Shown here: piece after piece, positions 18,340 to 26,984 of the stretch
Layout of the letters: every line of letters begins with the position of its first letter
Numbering within the stretch: position 1 is the first letter of the stretch
NCBI RefSeq assembly: GCF_004366075.1
Contig: NZ_SODU01000003.1
Coordinates: 1,302,001-1,366,000 of the forward strand
DNA length: 64,000 bases
Source of the DNA: Kribbella pratensis
GTDB lineage: Bacteria > Actinomycetota > Actinomycetes > Propionibacteriales > Kribbellaceae
Direction: 5' to 3'
Made by a program: the position numbers and the translations under genes
The notes under the pieces: model-generated
What the model was told of the DNA's origin: nothing
The model's input: only the letters and a program-made list of their open reading frames with translations
Databases searched by the model: none

Positions 18340-18404
18340 CCAACTTTGAGAAGCCACCAACCATTTTCGCGGCCCCGAAACGGTCGGTGGCTTCTCAAAG
18401 TTGG
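18340..18404. repeat. 19-bp perfect inverted repeat with nested hairpin
   Basis: CCAACTTTGAGAAGCCACC (18340-18358) is exactly inverted at 18386-18404. The 27-base centre holds a second stem, TTTCG (18365-18369) with CGAAA (18376-18380). The element lies between padR and the ABC genes and is not followed by a T-run. It may be a terminator for padR, but the length and perfection of the arms also fit a miniature mobile or interspersed element. Confidence 0.8.
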
Positions 18405-18426
18405 GGTTGGTGGGGCGGTAGTCAAG

Positions 18427-18453
18427 ATTGACTAGTCAATGTTGATTAGTCAG
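18427..18453. promoter_or_regulatory. Candidate operator of the ABC exporter
   Basis: ATTGACTAGTCAAT (18427-18440) is a perfect 14-bp palindrome. A second, imperfect copy, TTGATTAGTCAG (18442-18453), follows at a 14-base interval. They lie 11 bases before the ATP-binding gene, where a repressor would block transcription. Binding by the adjacent PadR protein is an inference from position. Confidence 0.55.
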
Positions 18454-18463
18454 ACTGGGCCGC

Positions 18464-19453
18464 ATGATGATCGAAGCTCGCGGGCTGGTGCGGACGTTCA
18501 AGACGAAGCGAGGACCTGTACAGGCGGTACAGGGGGTTGACCTCGAGGTGGCCGACGGGGAGATCGTCGGTTTTCTGGGGCCGAACGGGGCCGGTAAGAC
18601 CACGACGATGCGGATGCTGGCGACGCTGATCCAGCCGACGGCGGGGACCGCGACGGTCGCCGGATGTGACCTCGCGAAGGACCCGGTGGGCGTCCGCCGC
18701 CGCATCGGGTACGTCCCGCAGAGCGGATCCACCTTGCCCGAGGCGATCGCCGGTGACGAGGTCGTCGATCACGCCCGGCTGTACGGCGTACCGAAGGCGA
18801 AGGCGATCGCGGAGGGACAGCGCCTGTTCGAGGAGCTCGACCTCCCCGGCCTCTGGCGCCGCCAGTGCAAGACGCTCTCCGGCGGGCAGCGCCGGCGCCT
18901 CGACATCGTGATGGGCCTGATCCACGACCCGAAGCTGATCTTCCTGGACGAGCCGACCACCGGCCTCGACCCGCAGGCGCGCGCCAACCTCTGGGAGCAC
19001 ATCCGCGGCCTCCGCGACCGCGGCGCGACGATCTTCCTGACCACGCACTACCTGGACGAGGCGGACGCGCTCTGCGACCGGATCCTGGTCATCGACCACG
19101 GCAAGATCGTCGCCTCGGGTACGCCGGAGAACCTGAAGCAGCAGGTCTCCGGGGACGCCGTCCGGCTGACGATCGCGGACACCGCGCAGGCGCCGGCGGT
19201 GATGAAGATCGTCCGCGAGCTCGAGGGAGCGGTCGAGGTCGGGACCGAGGACGACGTGGTCGGGTTCCGGATCCCCCGCGGCGGGTCGGTGCTGCCCACC
19301 CTGCTCCGCTCGATCGATGCCCAAGGCATCGAGTTGCACGGCGTCGAGGTCCATCGGCCGACGCTCGACGACGTGTTCCTGACCATGACCGGCCGCTCCC
19401 TCCGCGACGAGGACGCCAACCCCACCGAAGAGAAGAAGGAGGCCGCGGCGTGA
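18464..19453 (+). CDS. ABC exporter ATP-binding protein (DrrA family)
   Basis: 329-residue ATPase of the drug/daunorubicin (DrrA-like) ABC-2 exporter family. The Walker A GPNGAGKTTT lies at about 39-48, the Q-loop near YVPQSG, the signature LSGGQRRRLD, Walker B LIFLDEPTTGLDP, and the H-loop TTHYLDEAD. A C-terminal DrrA-type domain follows. The start is ATG at 18464 or the adjacent ATG at 18467. Its stop overlaps the permease GTG (GTGA), indicating coupled synthesis. Confidence 0.93.
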   Translation: MMIEARGLVRTFKTKRGPVQAVQGVDLEVADGEIVGFLGPNGAGKTTTMRMLATLIQPTAGTATVAGCDLAKDPVGVRRRIGYVPQSGSTLPEAIAGDEVVDHARLYGVPKAKAIAEGQRLFEELDLPGLWRRQCKTLSGGQRRRLDIVMGLIHDPKLIFLDEPTTGLDPQARANLWEHIRGLRDRGATIFLTTHYLDEADALCDRILVIDHGKIVASGTPENLKQQVSGDAVRLTIADTAQAPAVMKIVRELEGAVEVGTEDDVVGFRIPRGGSVLPTLLRSIDAQGIELHGVEVHRPTLDDVFLTMTGRSLRDEDANPTEEKKEAAA

Positions 19454-20214
19454 ACGTCCTCCGTGAGACCTGGATCGTTTTCCATCGTCAGATGCGGCTG
19501 TCGCTGCGGAACCCGATGTGGTCGATCCTGATGCTGAGCCAGCCGCTGATGTACCTGTTCCTGTTCGGCCCGCTGCTCAAGCCGATCACCGCGCAGATCA
19601 GCCAGGGCGCCACCACGAACGCCTACCAGGTCTTCATTCCCGGCCTGATCGTGCAGCTCGGCATGTTCGGCGCGATGTTCGTGGGCTTCGGCCTGATCGC
19701 GGAGTACCGGGCCGGCGTGATCGAGGCCGACCGCGTCACCCCGGCCTCCCGGATCGCGCTGATGGCAGGGCGAGTACTGCGGGACGTCGTCGTGCTCGTG
19801 GTCCAGTCGATCCTCCTGCTGCTCGCAGCACTGCCGTTGGGTCTGCGTGCCCCGTGGGCCGGTGTACTGCTCTCGCTGGTGATCGTCGCGCTCCTCGGCG
19901 CCACGTTCGCCTCGCTGTCGTACTCCGTCGCGCTCATCACCAAGAGCGAGGACGCACTGGCCCCGCTGCTGAACGGCATCGCCATGCCGCTCCTGCTGCT
20001 GTCCGGCATCCTCCTGCCGATGCAGATCGGTCCGACGTGGCTGCAGCGGCTGTCCGACATCAGCCCACTGAAGCACGTGGTGAACGGCGTACGCGCCCTG
20101 TTCCGCGGCGACATCAGCAGCTCGTCGTCGCTCTGGGGCCTGTTCTGGGTGGTCCTGCTGACCGTCATCGGACTGGCTGTCGGAGCAAGAACGTTCCGCA
20201 AGGAATCCGCTTGA
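19450..20214 (+). CDS. ABC-2 type exporter permease (DrrB family)
   Basis: 254-residue membrane partner of the preceding ATPase. It has six predicted helices with the ABC-2 family layout, a cytoplasmic N-terminal coupling segment (FHRQMRLSLRNPMW), and the conserved stretch LLNGIAMPLLLLSGILLPM before the last helices. Together with the ATPase it should form a drug, lipid or antibiotic exporter. The substrate cannot be told from sequence. The start is GTG at 19450. Confidence 0.92.
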   Translation: MNVLRETWIVFHRQMRLSLRNPMWSILMLSQPLMYLFLFGPLLKPITAQISQGATTNAYQVFIPGLIVQLGMFGAMFVGFGLIAEYRAGVIEADRVTPASRIALMAGRVLRDVVVLVVQSILLLLAALPLGLRAPWAGVLLSLVIVALLGATFASLSYSVALITKSEDALAPLLNGIAMPLLLLSGILLPMQIGPTWLQRLSDISPLKHVVNGVRALFRGDISSSSSLWGLFWVVLLTVIGLAVGARTFRKESA

Positions 20215-20254
20215 TGTTCATCGTGTCGTCGTATGGCCGGGCTACCGTCCGGCC

Positions 20255-21658
20255 ATGCGTTCGCCGGTGGTCTGTGGGGTCGTCGGCGCTGTTGTAGTCG
20301 CTGCGGCGAGTCTGGTGACGTCAGTGGTACCGGCGTCGTCCTGGGTCGCTCCGATCCCGCTACGGCACTCCCTGCTTGGCCGGATGGTCGGGCTGACGTT
20401 CATGGTCGCTGGGCTCGGGCTGATGGCCTGGGCCTGGCTGACCGTGGGCAGGCGCGTCATAGCCCGCGAACGCCTCCCACTGCTCCGTATGGCGGGGTGC
20501 TGGAGCGCACCGCTCCTGCTGGCCCCGCCACTGTTCAGCCGCGACGCCTGGAGCTACGCGGCTCAGGGCGCACTCGTCGCCGAGGGCTACAACCCGTACG
20601 ACGTGGGTCCCGGCGCACTGTCCGGCCACATCATCGAGGCCGTCGACCCGATGTGGATGCAGACACCTGCACCGTACGGGCCCCTGCCACTCGCGTACGG
20701 CGGTCTGGTCGCCCACCTCACCATGGACCCGTACGTGCTGATGCTGGCGCACCGCCTCCTCGCCGTACTGGGCATAGTCCTCATCGCCTGGGCAGTGCCG
20801 CGCTTGGCGATCGCATGTCGCGTCGACCCGGCTTTCGCCACCTGGCTGGTCGTGCTGAATCCCATGCTGATCACCCACGGCATCGGCGCGGCCCACAACG
20901 ACGTACTGATGCTCGGGCTGGCCAGCAGCGCGTTCGCACTGGCACTGACTGGTCGCTGGGGTACGGCGGCAGTCGTGGCCGGTGTGGCTGCCGCAGTGAA
21001 GCTCCCGGGCGGACTGGTGGTGATCGCGATCGCCGCAGTGATGAGCCCACTGGCCGGACGGCTGCATCGGTTCGCCAGCCTGGTGATTGCGGGCGCTGCG
21101 TCTGTACTGACCCTCGTCACCATCGGTGCACTGACCGGTGTGGGCTCCGGGTGGCTCGGTGCGCTCGACGTACCCGGGCTGGTCCGTTCACCCTTTTCCA
21201 TCGCCAACCTGATCGGTATGGCGGCGTCCGGCGTACTGGGCTGGCTCGGAGAGGACACTGCGGCCGCACAAGCGCTACAGATTGTCCGCCTGGTCGGCAT
21301 GGTCGCCGCACTCGCTCTGATCGCGTGGCTCAGCCTCCGGTCGTCGATCCACTACGCGGCAAGGGCTGTCGGCGTCGCACTACTCGCGGTCGTCGTACTC
21401 GGACCGAGCGCGCACGACTGGTACTTCCTCTGGTGCCTGCCGTTCCTGGCCGTCGCACGCCCCGGACGGCGGCTGACTACGATCATGACCGCGGTCAGCC
21501 TGATCTTCACGATCGCCGCTCCGCTCAACTCGTCTCTGCGCGGCGCGACGATCCCGATCCTCACGACGACCGCACTGGTGATCGCGATGGCAGTGCCGTT
21601 GCTCAGCCACTTGCGGACGCTGCAGCCGGCGCGGAAGGTCCCCGCTACAGCTGCTTGA
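20255..21658 (+). CDS. GT-C type mannosyltransferase-like membrane protein (MptB-like)
   Basis: 467-residue polytopic protein with about 12 helices. The first periplasmic loop contains FSRDAWSYAAQGALVAEGYNPY, matching the pattern in polyprenol-phosphate-mannose-dependent alpha-1,6-mannosyltransferases (MptA/MptB), where the acidic residue after Arg is catalytic. A later HNDVLMLGL segment also fits. The likely substrate is decaprenyl-phosphomannose with a lipoglycan or cell-wall acceptor, by family knowledge only. The gene converges on menD and shares a short duplicated sequence with its 3' end. Confidence 0.75.
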   Translation: MRSPVVCGVVGAVVVAAASLVTSVVPASSWVAPIPLRHSLLGRMVGLTFMVAGLGLMAWAWLTVGRRVIARERLPLLRMAGCWSAPLLLAPPLFSRDAWSYAAQGALVAEGYNPYDVGPGALSGHIIEAVDPMWMQTPAPYGPLPLAYGGLVAHLTMDPYVLMLAHRLLAVLGIVLIAWAVPRLAIACRVDPAFATWLVVLNPMLITHGIGAAHNDVLMLGLASSAFALALTGRWGTAAVVAGVAAAVKLPGGLVVIAIAAVMSPLAGRLHRFASLVIAGAASVLTLVTIGALTGVGSGWLGALDVPGLVRSPFSIANLIGMAASGVLGWLGEDTAAAQALQIVRLVGMVAALALIAWLSLRSSIHYAARAVGVALLAVVVLGPSAHDWYFLWCLPFLAVARPGRRLTTIMTAVSLIFTIAAPLNSSLRGATIPILTTTALVIAMAVPLLSHLRTLQPARKVPATAA

Positions 21659-21682
21659 GCGCCTTACAGCTGCTTGAGCGCC
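21646..21682. repeat. 18-bp tandem duplication at the mptB-like/menD convergent stops
   Basis: TACAGCTGCTTGAGCGCC occurs at 21646-21663 and 21665-21682, one base apart. The right copy encodes the last codons of menD (ALKQL on the minus strand). The left copy forms the last codons and stop of the upstream membrane protein on the plus strand. A duplication of the menD end thus seems to supply the other gene with its terminus. Confidence 0.85.
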
Positions 21683-23304
21683 GCGACCATCGCCGCGCCG
21701 AGCGGCCGGTGGTCGTCCCGGGAGATCCGCACCTCGACCACGTCCAGGCCGGCGACCGCGGGCGTCAGCGCGGCCCGCAACTCGTCGACGGTCTGCACCA
21801 GCGTGTACGCCGTACCGCTGGCCGCGCACAGTGCGCCGATGTCCACGTTGTGCGGCGTACCGAAGACGCGCTCGAAGTGCGTCGCGTGCGTAGGATCGCC
21901 CTGCTCGAGCGTGGAGAAGATCCCGCCGCCGTTGTCGTTCACGACCACGATCCGCAGGTCGGGGCGCGCCTCGTCCGGCCCGATGACGAGCCCGTTGCTG
22001 TCGTGCAGGAAGGCGAGATCGCCGATCAGCGCGTGCGTCGGGCCGGCGTTCGCGAGAGCGGCGCCGATCGCGGTCGAGATCGTGCCGTCGATACCGGCCA
22101 GGCCGCGGTTCGCGATCGTGCGGATCGGGACGATCGGGGCGAGGTCGAGGTCGCGGATCGGGTTCGACGAGGCGACGACGAGCATGCCGTCCGCGCCGAC
22201 GGCCTCGCCGACGAGGGCAGCGACGCGTGGCCCGCTCAAGCCGTCCGCGAGGACCTTGTCGAGCTCCGGGCGGGCGAGCTGGTCGGCGTGCTGCCATCTG
22301 GCGAGCCAGTCGGTCTGGTCGGCACCGGTGACCTCGAGCGCGGTGACGACGGAGGCGGCACGCCGGGCCGGGTCAGGCCACAGTCCGATCGGCGAGATCA
22401 CGACAACCTCGACGTCGGGCCGGGCCAGCAGCTTCGAGATCGGGCGGGACAGCGTCGGATGCCCGAACACCAGCACCCGCTCGATCTCGCCCGCCAACGT
22501 GTTTGCCTGCAGCAACAACCGGTACGCCGAGATGACCGACGGACCGGTCCGTGCCCGGCTCGACGGCTCCGCGAACAACGGCCACTGCCCGGCCTCCGCC
22601 GCCAACCGCGCGGACTGCGACGCACCGTCGCCGGCGACGACCACCGTCTTCGGTCCGGGCGACACAGCGGCTGGACGGCCCGCTGCTGCGTGAATCGAGG
22701 TCCACGGGCCGGTGCTGCGTCCGCTCAGCGGCTCAGGCCACTCTGGTCCCTCTGTCGGGATCAGCGGCTCCGAGAACGGACAGTTGAGCTGCACCGGACC
22801 CGGGTCGGCGGTGCGGGCACCTACTGCCGTAGCCACGGCTCTGGCCACCTGCGAGCGCCAGTACGCGACCTGGCCGATCTCACGGACCGGCGTACCCATT
22901 TCGTGGAACAGGCGGACCGCAGAGCCGAACACCTTGATCTGGTCGGTGGTCTGGTTCGCACCGCTGCCTCTCAGGGCAGGTGGCCGGTCTGCGCTCAGCA
23001 CGATCAGCGGGAGCCCGCTGTGCGATGCCTCGAGCACAGCCGGGTGCAGGTTCGCTACCGCAGTACCTGAGGTAGTCACCACGGGTACTGGTAGGCCGCT
23101 CCCCCGCATCAGGCCGATGGCCAGGAATCCCGCCGTACGCTCGTCAATGCGCACATGCAGTCGGAGCCGCCCGTCACGGTCGGCGGCCGCAAGTGCCAGG
23201 GCCAGTGGGGCGCTGCGGGAGCCCGGCGACACCACGGCCTCACGTACACCGCAGCGGATCAGTTCGTCGACCACTACAGTCGCAAAAGCCGTGGACGGGT
23301 TCAT
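21664..23304 (-). CDS. menD: SEPHCHC synthase
   Basis: Thiamine-diphosphate enzyme that joins 2-oxoglutarate and isochorismate in menaquinone synthesis. The 546-residue protein starts with MNPSTAFATVVVDEL and has VVSPGSRSAPL near residue 25, the ASHSGLPLIVLSADRP block, and the C-terminal ThDP motif region GDLAFLHDSNGL to NDNGGGIFSTL. I use the ATG at 23304, preceded by AAGGAGC and overlapping the menC stop (ATGA), rather than the upstream in-frame start at 23340. Confidence 0.96.
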   Translation of the reverse strand: MNPSTAFATVVVDELIRCGVREAVVSPGSRSAPLALALAAADRDGRLRLHVRIDERTAGFLAIGLMRGSGLPVPVVTTSGTAVANLHPAVLEASHSGLPLIVLSADRPPALRGSGANQTTDQIKVFGSAVRLFHEMGTPVREIGQVAYWRSQVARAVATAVGARTADPGPVQLNCPFSEPLIPTEGPEWPEPLSGRSTGPWTSIHAAAGRPAAVSPGPKTVVVAGDGASQSARLAAEAGQWPLFAEPSSRARTGPSVISAYRLLLQANTLAGEIERVLVFGHPTLSRPISKLLARPDVEVVVISPIGLWPDPARRAASVVTALEVTGADQTDWLARWQHADQLARPELDKVLADGLSGPRVAALVGEAVGADGMLVVASSNPIRDLDLAPIVPIRTIANRGLAGIDGTISTAIGAALANAGPTHALIGDLAFLHDSNGLVIGPDEARPDLRIVVVNDNGGGIFSTLEQGDPTHATHFERVFGTPHNVDIGALCAASGTAYTLVQTVDELRAALTPAVAGLDVVEVRISRDDHRPLGAAMVAALKQL

Positions 23305-24227
23305 CCGGCGCTCCTTACTCGGGACAGGCGTTCTTCCCACACCTTTGTCCGGTCCGCGTCCGCACGCGCGGCTTCCAGCAGCAGGGGATCCGGTACGACG
23401 CTTCGGACCGGCAGGAACCCGTTGGTCGGCAGCAGCGGCTCGGCGACCACCTCTTGGGTGAACATCGAGACCGTGGCGAGACCGCAGGCGTAGGGCAGCT
23501 CCGGAAGCGCAGCGGCGAGCGCGACGCCGGCAGCGATGCCTACCGAGGTCTCTAGTGCAGACGACACCACTACGGGCAGTCCGATCTGCTCAGCGATCTC
23601 CAGACACGCGCGGACGCCTCCGATCGGCTGCACCTTCAGCACGGCGATGTCCGCGGCGTCGAGTTTCTTGACCCGCAGCGGGTCCTCGGCCCGGCGGATC
23701 GACTCGTCAGCCGCAACAGGTACGTCGGTACGTCGCCGTACGTCGGCCAGCTCCTCCACGGTCGCGCACGGCTGCTCGACGTACTCCAGGTCGAACCGCT
23801 GTAACTGCTTCAGGTTCTGCACGGCCTGGTCCACTGACCACAGCCCGTTGGCGTCGATGCGCACCTGTCCGCCGCCGATCGCGTCCCGCACCGCCTCGAC
23901 ACGCTCCAGGTCGTCGGCGAGCGTCTGACCCGGCTCGGCTACCTTCACCTTCGCCGTACTGCAGCCGGACGCTCTGACGATCTCCGCAGCTCTCTCGGGT
24001 CCAACGGCCGGCACTGTGCAGTTGACGGGCACGCGGTCGCGGACCGGTGCCGGCCAGCCCTCCTCGGCCGCCTCCCGGGCCGCACGCAGCCAGGACACAC
24101 AGGTGGCGTCGTCGTAGTCCAGGAACGGGCTCCACTCCGCCCAGCCCGCGGGGCCTTCGTACAGCATTCCCTCGCGCACTGTGATGCCACGGAACTTGTT
24201 CTTGAGGCCGATCGAGTACGTGATCAC
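23301..24227 (-). CDS. menC: o-Succinylbenzoate synthase
   Basis: Enolase-superfamily dehydratase making o-succinylbenzoate from SHCHC. The 308-residue protein has the catalytic-Lys segment STAKVKV, metal ligands in RIDANGLWS, EYVEQPC and VAADES, and a second Lys in DIAVLKVQP. The start is the GTG at 24227, which overlaps the menE stop (GTGA). The in-frame extension upstream to 24317 lies within menE and is unlikely to be used. It is coupled on both sides within menE-menC-menD. Confidence 0.95.
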   Translation of the reverse strand: MITYSIGLKNKFRGITVREGMLYEGPAGWAEWSPFLDYDDATCVSWLRAAREAAEEGWPAPVRDRVPVNCTVPAVGPERAAEIVRASGCSTAKVKVAEPGQTLADDLERVEAVRDAIGGGQVRIDANGLWSVDQAVQNLKQLQRFDLEYVEQPCATVEELADVRRRTDVPVAADESIRRAEDPLRVKKLDAADIAVLKVQPIGGVRACLEIAEQIGLPVVVSSALETSVGIAAGVALAAALPELPYACGLATVSMFTQEVVAEPLLPTNGFLPVRSVVPDPLLLEAARADADRTKVWEERLSRVRSAG

Positions 24228-25315
24228 CGCACGCCCTCCAGCAACCGCTGCCGGTCCACCTTGCCCGAGGCAAGCATCGGCAACGCCTGCAGCTGTACGA
24301 CGTCTCGCGGGGCCCATGTCCGCGGCAAGGTTTGACTGACCCAGTCCCTGAGCTCGTCGCGCGTCGGGTCACCTACTACGAACGCCACCACCCGCGTCCC
24401 CCACTCAGCGTCCGGAACTCCAAGTACTACAGCGTCCGCGAGCTTCGGATGCTCGAGCAGCCGCGCCTGCACGGTCGTCAGCGTGACATTCACTCCGCCG
24501 GAGATCACCACGTCGTCCACGCGACCGATCACGCGCAGCCGCCCGTCCACGAGCTCACCGCGATCCTGCGTACGGAACCACCCGTCCTGCAGTACTTCGG
24601 CGGTGAGGTCCGGCCGCAGCCTGTACCCATCGAACAGCGTGCTCCCCTTGATGAGGATGCGTCCGTCGTCCAGGTCGATCGACGTACCGTCCAGCGGCAC
24701 CCCGGCGTAAACACACCCGCTGCCGGTCTCGGTCATCCCGTACGCCGGGATCGCATTGACGCCGGCCTCCGCTGCCTTGGCCTTCAACGGCTCAGGTGTG
24801 GACGCGCCGCCGATGATGATCGCGTCGAACGACCGCAGCGCATCCAGATCCGTCTCGAGATAACGGGCCAGCTGCGTCGGCACCATCGCGGTGTACCGGC
24901 GTACACCGGTCAACTGACGCGCCGCCGCGGTGAAGTTGTCGTCGAGCAGCACAGGCGTCGTACCGGCGACCAGCGAGCGCGTGAGGATCTGCAGGCCGCC
25001 GACGAAGTACGGCTTCATCGGGAGCAGCCACTGCCCCGGACCGCCGAGTCGGTCGTGCGTGGCGGTCGCCGACGCGATCAGCGCCTCCCGTGACAGCAGC
25101 ACACCCTTCGGCTCACCGGAGGACCCGGAGGTGGTCAGGACCACCGCACAGCCGTCCTCGAGCGGCTCATCCGGCTTGGCCGCATCGTGTACCCGTGCGG
25201 CCGCGGCCGGGTCGCTCGGCACCGGTGCGAACGGCGTACCGCTGCCGTCCAGCACCCCGGCGAGCGCCGCCAACACCCCGTCCGGCGTCCCCGGAACCAG
25301 TCGCAACCTAGACAT
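24224..25315 (-). CDS. menE: o-Succinylbenzoate-CoA ligase
   Basis: Acyl-CoA synthetase of the AMP-binding family that activates o-succinylbenzoate. At 363 residues it is shorter than the usual 450-490, as is common for actinobacterial MenE, which lacks much of the N-terminal subdomain. The AMP signature TSGSSGEPKGV, the A5-type YGMTETGSG, QDRGELVDGRLRVIGRVDD and the final Lys in SGKVDR are all present, so it looks active. The start is ATG at 25315 (MSRLRLVPG). It is divergent from menA across 62 bases. Confidence 0.94.
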   Translation of the reverse strand: MSRLRLVPGTPDGVLAALAGVLDGSGTPFAPVPSDPAAAARVHDAAKPDEPLEDGCAVVLTTSGSSGEPKGVLLSREALIASATATHDRLGGPGQWLLPMKPYFVGGLQILTRSLVAGTTPVLLDDNFTAAARQLTGVRRYTAMVPTQLARYLETDLDALRSFDAIIIGGASTPEPLKAKAAEAGVNAIPAYGMTETGSGCVYAGVPLDGTSIDLDDGRILIKGSTLFDGYRLRPDLTAEVLQDGWFRTQDRGELVDGRLRVIGRVDDVVISGGVNVTLTTVQARLLEHPKLADAVVLGVPDAEWGTRVVAFVVGDPTRDELRDWVSQTLPRTWAPRDVVQLQALPMLASGKVDRQRLLEGVR

Positions 25316-25377
25316 GACACACCGAGCGTACGGCCCGCCTCCGGACGGCCGGCTCCCGGCTGACACAATCGATGGTC

Positions 25378-26250
25378 ATGGCCACCCCTGCCCAGTGGAT
25401 CGAAGGCGCCCGCCCGCGAACCCTGCCCGCCGCGATCTCCCCCGTTCTGGTCGGAACCGGCGCGGCCGCGTACCTGGACGGCTTCGTCTGGTGGAAGGCG
25501 CTGCTCGCCCTGGGCGTTGCGCTGGCCCTGCAGATCGGCGTCAACTACGCCAACGACTACAGCGACGGCATCCGCGGCACCGACGAGAACCGGGTCGGCC
25601 CACTCCGCCTGGTCGGCTCGAAGGTCGCCACTCCACGGGCCGTCAAGACCGCGGCCTTCACCTGCCTCGGCATCGGCGCTGCGCTGGGCATCGTGCTGTG
25701 CGCAACGACCACGTGGTGGCTGCTCGTCGCCGGGGCCGCGTCGTTGCTCGGTGCTTGGTTCTACACGGGCGGCAAGAAGCCTTACGGCTACCGAGCGCTC
25801 GGTGAAGTCAGCGTGTTCCTCTTCTTCGGCCTGGTCGCCGTCCTCGGTACGACGTACGCCCAAGCGGAAAGGCTGCACTGGTCGGCCGTCGCCGGCGCTG
25901 TCTCGGTCGGCGCGATCGCCTGCGCTCTCCTGGTCGCCAACAACCTCCGCGACATCCCGACCGACTCGGTCACCGGAAAGCGCACGCTGGCTGTGGTGTT
26001 GGGCGCGGCCCTCTCCCGCCGCTTCTACGCCGCCCTGATCGCCGTGGCCTTCGTCCTCGCGGCGATCTCGGTCATCGCCACCCCGTGGACCCTCCTGGCC
26101 TTCATCGCCCTCCCCCTGGCCGTGAAGTCCACCCGCATCATCCTCAGCGACGCAGTAGGCCCCGCCCTCATCCCCGTCCTGAAGCTCACCGGCCTCACCG
26201 AACTCCTCTACGCCATCGGCCTCGGACTGGGACTCGCCCTAGGCAGCTAG
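25378..26250 (+). CDS. menA: 1,4-Dihydroxy-2-naphthoate polyprenyltransferase
   Basis: UbiA-family membrane prenyltransferase that adds the isoprenoid tail to DHNA. The two Asp-rich motifs are clear: NYANDYSDGIRGTD near residues 55-68 and NNLRDIPTDSVTGKRT near 187-202. About eight to nine helices fill the 290 residues. The start is ATG at 25378 (MATPAQWIEGARPRTLP); an in-frame ATG two codons earlier is possible. A CACAAT -10-like hexamer a few bases before it suggests a very short leader. Confidence 0.95.
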   Translation: MATPAQWIEGARPRTLPAAISPVLVGTGAAAYLDGFVWWKALLALGVALALQIGVNYANDYSDGIRGTDENRVGPLRLVGSKVATPRAVKTAAFTCLGIGAALGIVLCATTTWWLLVAGAASLLGAWFYTGGKKPYGYRALGEVSVFLFFGLVAVLGTTYAQAERLHWSAVAGAVSVGAIACALLVANNLRDIPTDSVTGKRTLAVVLGAALSRRFYAALIAVAFVLAAISVIATPWTLLAFIALPLAVKSTRIILSDAVGPALIPVLKLTGLTELLYAIGLGLGLALGS

Positions 26251-26277
26251 GTCCTCCCCAAGCGCCGGATCCCGCAG

Positions 26278-26706
26278 TCAGGCATCGCTGGGAACCTGCG
26301 GGCGGAAGTCAACCTCGCAGGTGTAGTACCGCATCGACAGGGCCGCGCGCTCGACGTCGACGGCTCCCTCGCCGATGGCGAGGGCATGGTTGAGCCACCG
26401 GTGGGGTTCGTGATCCGTCACAAAGGTCAGAACATGCAGGCCCGAGCCGTCGGCGAGGTTCGACAGGCCTGTGAGGCGGAACAGCACGAAGCCGCCGTCG
26501 CCGACGTCAACCGTTCCGCGGGCGTCGGGATGGGCGTACCCGTCCTGGATTCTGGGGTTGTTCGACCATCGAGCCGTACCGCTCAGCCGACCGATGAAAG
26601 CCGCGGTCCCCTGCCCGTACAGCAAACCGTCGCCTGCCTCCGAGGGCTCGACCGACTGCAGTAGGTCGTAGCGCCACTCGACGTCACAGAGATGGTCGAG
26701 CCTCAT
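26278..26706 (-). CDS. DUF3237-like small protein
   Basis: 142-residue soluble protein of unknown function. Its layout resembles DUF3237: GQGTAAFIGRLSGTARWSNNP, then a DGYAHPDARGTVDVGDGG stretch, a central LTFVTDHEPHRWLN part and a closing MRYYTCEVDF strand. A GGGAGG ribosome site lies six bases before the ATG. It is the third gene on this strand after tetR and the kinase remnant and was probably co-transcribed with them. The family match is from memory. Confidence 0.6.
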   Translation of the reverse strand: MRLDHLCDVEWRYDLLQSVEPSEAGDGLLYGQGTAAFIGRLSGTARWSNNPRIQDGYAHPDARGTVDVGDGGFVLFRLTGLSNLADGSGLHVLTFVTDHEPHRWLNHALAIGEGAVDVERAALSMRYYTCEVDFRPQVPSDA

Positions 26707-26748
26707 GGTCCGCCTCCCAGCCAGGTTCCTGACGGCGGTCCCCCTCGG

Positions 26749-26984
26749 TCAGCTGATGCCTGCGATGAGCTGTTCGATGGCGTCGGCGAGTGCGCCGACC
26801 GGTTGTTCGCCGTCCAACTCCAGAGTCGCACCTCGTCGCAGCAATGGCTCGACCGCTCGGACGTAGTTCGCGATCTCGGCCTGTTGCTCCGCGGTTCGGC
26901 CGTACGGGTTGCCGGTACGCCGGCTCAAGCGCTCGATGAGAACGTGCCGGTGCCGGACATGCCGGTGAGCAGGACGCGGGTCAT
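26749..26984 (-). pseudogene. Remnant of a P-loop (AAA/shikimate-kinase-like) nucleotide kinase
   Basis: The ATG overlaps the tetR stop (ATGA) and begins MTRVLLTGMSGTG, which is the start of a Walker A kinase. The frame then ends after 19 codons (TGA at 26925-26927). From about 26945 another frame reads LIERLSRRTGNPYGRTAEQQ, continues with YVRAVEPLLRRGATLELDG and ends at 26749. That is the C-terminus typical of small AAA-type kinases of about 180 residues. Roughly 110 central residues are missing and the halves are out of frame, so the gene is inactivated by an internal deletion. Confidence 0.75.

Noticed and set aside
20233..23070. 945-codon plus-strand frame across the mptB-like and menD genes
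   Set aside because: It is a low-quality shadow with no recognisable motifs. Both real genes have clear families and starts.
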